NCBI GenBank assembly: GCA_026648125.1 | Contig: JAPKGD010000071.1 | Coordinates: 1-7,599 of the forward strand | Length of the DNA stretch: 7,599 nucleotides | Direction of reading: 5' to 3' | From: Bdellovibrionales bacterium | GTDB lineage: Bacteria; Bdellovibrionota; Bdellovibrionia; Bdellovibrionales; UBA1609 | Shown here: positions 5,537-7,599 of the stretch, piece by piece | Position numbering within the stretch: the first letter of the stretch is position 1 | Layout: each line of letters begins with the position of its first letter | The notes under the pieces: model-generated | Told to the model about the DNA's origin: nothing | Seen by the model: the letters and a program-made list of their open reading frames with translations, nothing else | Databases searched by the model: none | Made by a program: the position numbers and the translations under genes

Positions 5537-6808
5537 ATGCAAAATTTAAGAGTTCTCGTAATTGGACAGGGTGGCCGCGAACACGCGCTGGTAAAGGCAC
5601 TCAAGGGTTCCCCCTCAGTGAGTGAAGTGCATTGTGCGCCAGGAAATGCGGGTATGGTGAGCGATGCCCTTTGTCATTCGCTTGAAAAAGTCGATGGCCC
5701 GCGTGTGATCGAACTCTGTCGAAGATTGTCATTTGATCTCGTGGTGGTGGGGCCAGAGGTTCCGCTGGCAGAGGGCCTTGCAGATGAGCTGAGAAAAGAA
5801 GGCATAGTGGTCTTTGGACCCTCTCAGGCTGCTGCGCGTTTAGAGGCGAGTAAAATATTCGCTAAACAATTTATGGTGCGAGCAGGAATACCAACTGCAA
5901 AGTTTAGCGAAGTGGGTTCAGTGGATGAAACACTCAGAGCCGCTGACCAGTTTACTCCGCCTTACGTTCTCAAGGCAGATGGCCTCGCCGCCGGAAAAGG
6001 TGTTTTTATTTGTGATGACCGAGAAGAGCTTGGTCGGGCTGCGAGATCTTTGTTTGAGCAGCGGACATTGGGTGCAGCCGGTGAACGTGCGATTCTTGAA
6101 CAACATCAGCCTGGCTGGGAACTGTCTTATCTCATTCTAACCAATGGAGAAGCCTATGAGGCATTACCATTGGCGCAAGACCACAAACGACTCCTTGATG
6201 GCAATGAGGGACCCAACACCGGTGGTATGGGCACTGTGGCCCCCCTCATGATCGATGCGGGCCTCGATGCACAGATTAGAGAAAAGGTGCTCGATCCATC
6301 TGTTGCGACGTTAAAGAGCATGGGTTTGCTCTATCGAGGTGTTTTGTTTATTGGCGTGATGGTCACTCAAGAAGGGCCCAAGGTGCTGGAATACAATGTC
6401 CGCTTTGGCGATCCTGAAACTCAGGTGATTTTGCCATTAATGGATGGAGACTGGGGCCAGGTTATGTTGGCGGTGGCGAAGGGGGAGATGCCTCGTTTAA
6501 AGTGGCGTCCGCTACATTTAGCTTGTGTTGTGCTCGCGGCGGAAGGCTATCCGGAACAATCGAAAACAGGGGTTCCGATTCAGGGTGAGATTGGATATCA
6601 AAGCGCATCGAGCTATTTTCTGCACGCGGGGACGCGAAGGTCTCAAGAGGGGCAGTGGCAGACGGGCGGAGGTCGGGTTCTGAATGCTGTCGGACTTGGG
6701 AGCTCCCGCTCAGAAGCCCTTCACAATGCTTATATGCAAGCCGCCAAAGTTTCTTGGCCCGGCCTACAGAAGCGTTCAGATATCGGTCAAGGTGAAGTCG
6801 AATCATAA
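5537..6808 (+). CDS. purD: phosphoribosylamine--glycine ligase (GAR synthetase)
   Basis: PurD joins 5-phosphoribosylamine and glycine with ATP to give glycinamide ribonucleotide, the second step of de novo purine synthesis, in the cytoplasm. The 423 residues match the usual length (E. coli about 430). The N-terminal domain opens with VLVIGQGGREHAL (7-19), followed by VVGPEVPLAEGLADEL (71-86) and GPSQAAARLEASKIF (95-109). The ATP-grasp core shows PYVLKADGLAAGKGVF (142-157), the acidic HQPGWELSYL, the family hallmark EGPNTGGMGT (229-238), and LEYNVRFGDPETQ with its metal- and ATP-binding Glu and Asn. The C-terminal domain is complete, ending in RSDIG. An in-frame TGA at 5501 and the absence of other starts make ATG 5537 the only possible start; no Shine-Dalgarno sequence precedes it. 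No other pur gene is adjacent. The last 347 bp overlap the antisense tail of the glycosyltransferase frame. Confidence 0.98.
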   Translation: MQNLRVLVIGQGGREHALVKALKGSPSVSEVHCAPGNAGMVSDALCHSLEKVDGPRVIELCRRLSFDLVVVGPEVPLAEGLADELRKEGIVVFGPSQAAARLEASKIFAKQFMVRAGIPTAKFSEVGSVDETLRAADQFTPPYVLKADGLAAGKGVFICDDREELGRAARSLFEQRTLGAAGERAILEQHQPGWELSYLILTNGEAYEALPLAQDHKRLLDGNEGPNTGGMGTVAPLMIDAGLDAQIREKVLDPSVATLKSMGLLYRGVLFIGVMVTQEGPKVLEYNVRFGDPETQVILPLMDGDWGQVMLAVAKGEMPRLKWRPLHLACVVLAAEGYPEQSKTGVPIQGEIGYQSASSYFLHAGTRRSQEGQWQTGGGRVLNAVGLGSSRSEALHNAYMQAAKVSWPGLQKRSDIGQGEVES

Positions 6809-7599
6809 GCGTGCGAAGTCGCTGAATCATTTGCGGGAGATGTTTATAGGTGAACTGTCGGGCTCGCAACACAAAGTGGCCATAACGGTGAGACCAGTAA
6901 CCCCACAAAAAGTGCAAATGGCTTAAGACAATAAATCCTGCTGCAGAAATGATTCGCCGTCCTTCACCCCTCTGAAATGTCACCACGGCGGCCACATTGA
7001 GAACGACCAGTGCATAAATAATAAGTACGGTGGCCAACCAATTTGTAAATGGAATCGCAAGAATAGACATGAGAAGCGAGCCACCAAGTGCCCAAGCCAA
7101 AAGGGTTGGCCGATTCCATTTTAGTGAAACCGAGCGATCAAAAACCTCCTGGGCGCGGCCAAGATTAACCCAAGATTCGAGCCAGATGGAAGGACGGGGG
7201 AGCTCTCGTCTCATGACGACCGGGTGAGAAAATAGCATCAATGCGCTACCACGATCCTTTAAGCGAAGCCCAAGTTCTTTGGCGAAACCAAGGCTTCCAA
7301 AAGTTTCGGTAAATCCGCCAGACGCCAAAAGCGGTTTGCGTTGCACAAGGGTATTTTGAAAGGACACAAAATCGATGGGGGCTTCAACGTGGGGCTGCCA
7401 CCAATTGGGATCTCCGAGGTGAACAAACGCGGAGTTGAGGATGAGATTGAGAGTCTGGCTAAACCCGCCGACATCCACCAATCTTGATGGGCCACAAACC
7501 CCAATGCATAAAGGATTCAGTTGCTGTGCTCGTTTGAAGTCTCCATGCAATCGATCAAGCCAGTCCGTCGGAGCAATTCCATCCGCCGTTATAAAAGCG
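6462..7599 (-). CDS. family 2 glycosyltransferase with C-terminal membrane helices, 5'-partial
   Basis: The frame is open from the right edge (first full codon 7598-7596). The TTG at 7550 is internal, because upstream codons read FITADGIAPTDWLDRL, like the DxD-region and Wl...l of GT-A family 2 enzymes; here the motif is T-A-D-G. Downstream, VSFQNTLVQRKPLLASGGFTE and FAKELGLRLKDRG match the acceptor and (E)DxELGLRL region of ExoA-like transferases, though the usual E-D is replaced by F-A-K-E. An RRELPRPSIWLESW segment follows. Three hydrophobic helices lie at about 7109-7047, 7043-6975 and 6956-6891. The catalytic part is thus cytoplasmic and held to the inner membrane, probably making an envelope or extracellular polysaccharide; the substrate is unknown. 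The last 114 residues, rich in Ser and Pro, are antisense to purD and not conserved-looking. The true protein may naturally end here, or a stop near 6808-6850 was lost or hidden by a frameshift. Family call good, 3' end uncertain. Confidence 0.75.
   Translation of the reverse strand, partial: AFITADGIAPTDWLDRLHGDFKRAQQLNPLCIGVCGPSRLVDVGGFSQTLNLILNSAFVHLGDPNWWQPHVEAPIDFVSFQNTLVQRKPLLASGGFTETFGSLGFAKELGLRLKDRGSALMLFSHPVVMRRELPRPSIWLESWVNLGRAQEVFDRSVSLKWNRPTLLAWALGGSLLMSILAIPFTNWLATVLIIYALVVLNVAAVVTFQRGEGRRIISAAGFIVLSHLHFLWGYWSHRYGHFVLRARQFTYKHLPQMIQRLRTLMIRLHLDRYLNASVGRAKKLWRLAYKHCEGLLSGSSQVRQHSEPDLRPSATAPLETFASPRAENSSMRFDIQSHPESEPLFSIVPDSLPPRAQHKLNVADATLNEASPPSPPPT

Noticed and set aside
5464..5604. 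N-terminal extension of the SDR-like gene to 5604
   Set aside because: The extra 47 codons overlap the purD start, contain no SDR-like sequence and would run across both candidate promoters. ATG 5463 begins just before the first beta strand.
1..7599. CRISPR array, tRNA, rRNA, insertion sequence or defence island
   Set aside because: I found no spaced direct repeats, transposase-like frames, tRNA cloverleaf-like segments or known defence domains. HD and HExxH domains alone are not evidence of defence.

Overview
This 7.6 kb window looks like ordinary chromosome from a Gram-negative-type bacterium of roughly balanced base composition. The mix of protein families, two well-supported TTG starts and several secreted or envelope proteins would suit a bdellovibrio-like or deltaproteobacterial lineage. 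That assignment is a weak inference: there is no rRNA or other diagnostic marker. No tRNA, rRNA, insertion sequence, CRISPR array or phage gene is visible, and coding density is high.

Layout from left to right. (a) 2-1222, plus strand: the 3' part of an HD-domain phosphohydrolase gene that begins before the window. (b) 1319-2888, plus strand: a two-gene unit. The first gene is a shortened, catalytically degenerate relative of NodU/TobZ-type O-carbamoyltransferases. Seven bases later comes a DCC-family (DUF393) thiol-disulfide protein. (c) 4554-2908, minus strand: a secreted HExxH zinc-peptidase-like protein followed by a membrane-anchored SGNH/GDSL-like protein, converging on (b) with only 19 bp between stops. 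(d) 4555-4752: a 198-bp gap with three short inverted repeats and a weak terminator candidate. (e) 5463-4753, minus strand: a short-chain dehydrogenase/reductase (SDR) homologue that has lost its catalytic and nucleotide-binding signatures. (f) 5464-5536: a 73-bp divergent promoter region. (g) 5537-6808, plus strand: purD, full length, for de novo purine synthesis. (h) 7599-6462, minus strand: a membrane-associated family 2 glycosyltransferase cut by the right edge. Its open frame runs 347 bp into the 3' end of purD on the other strand.

The genes do not form one recognisable pathway. purD and the HD phosphohydrolase touch nucleotide metabolism. The SGNH protein, the peptidase and the glycosyltransferase point to the cell envelope. 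The most notable points are two apparent pseudoenzymes (carbamoyltransferase-like and SDR-like), a compact divergent promoter whose two -35 boxes abut in a perfect palindrome and which seems to give leaderless or nearly leaderless mRNAs on both sides, and the long antisense overlap of the glycosyltransferase tail with purD. I see no strong evidence for a new multi-gene defence or mobile system.
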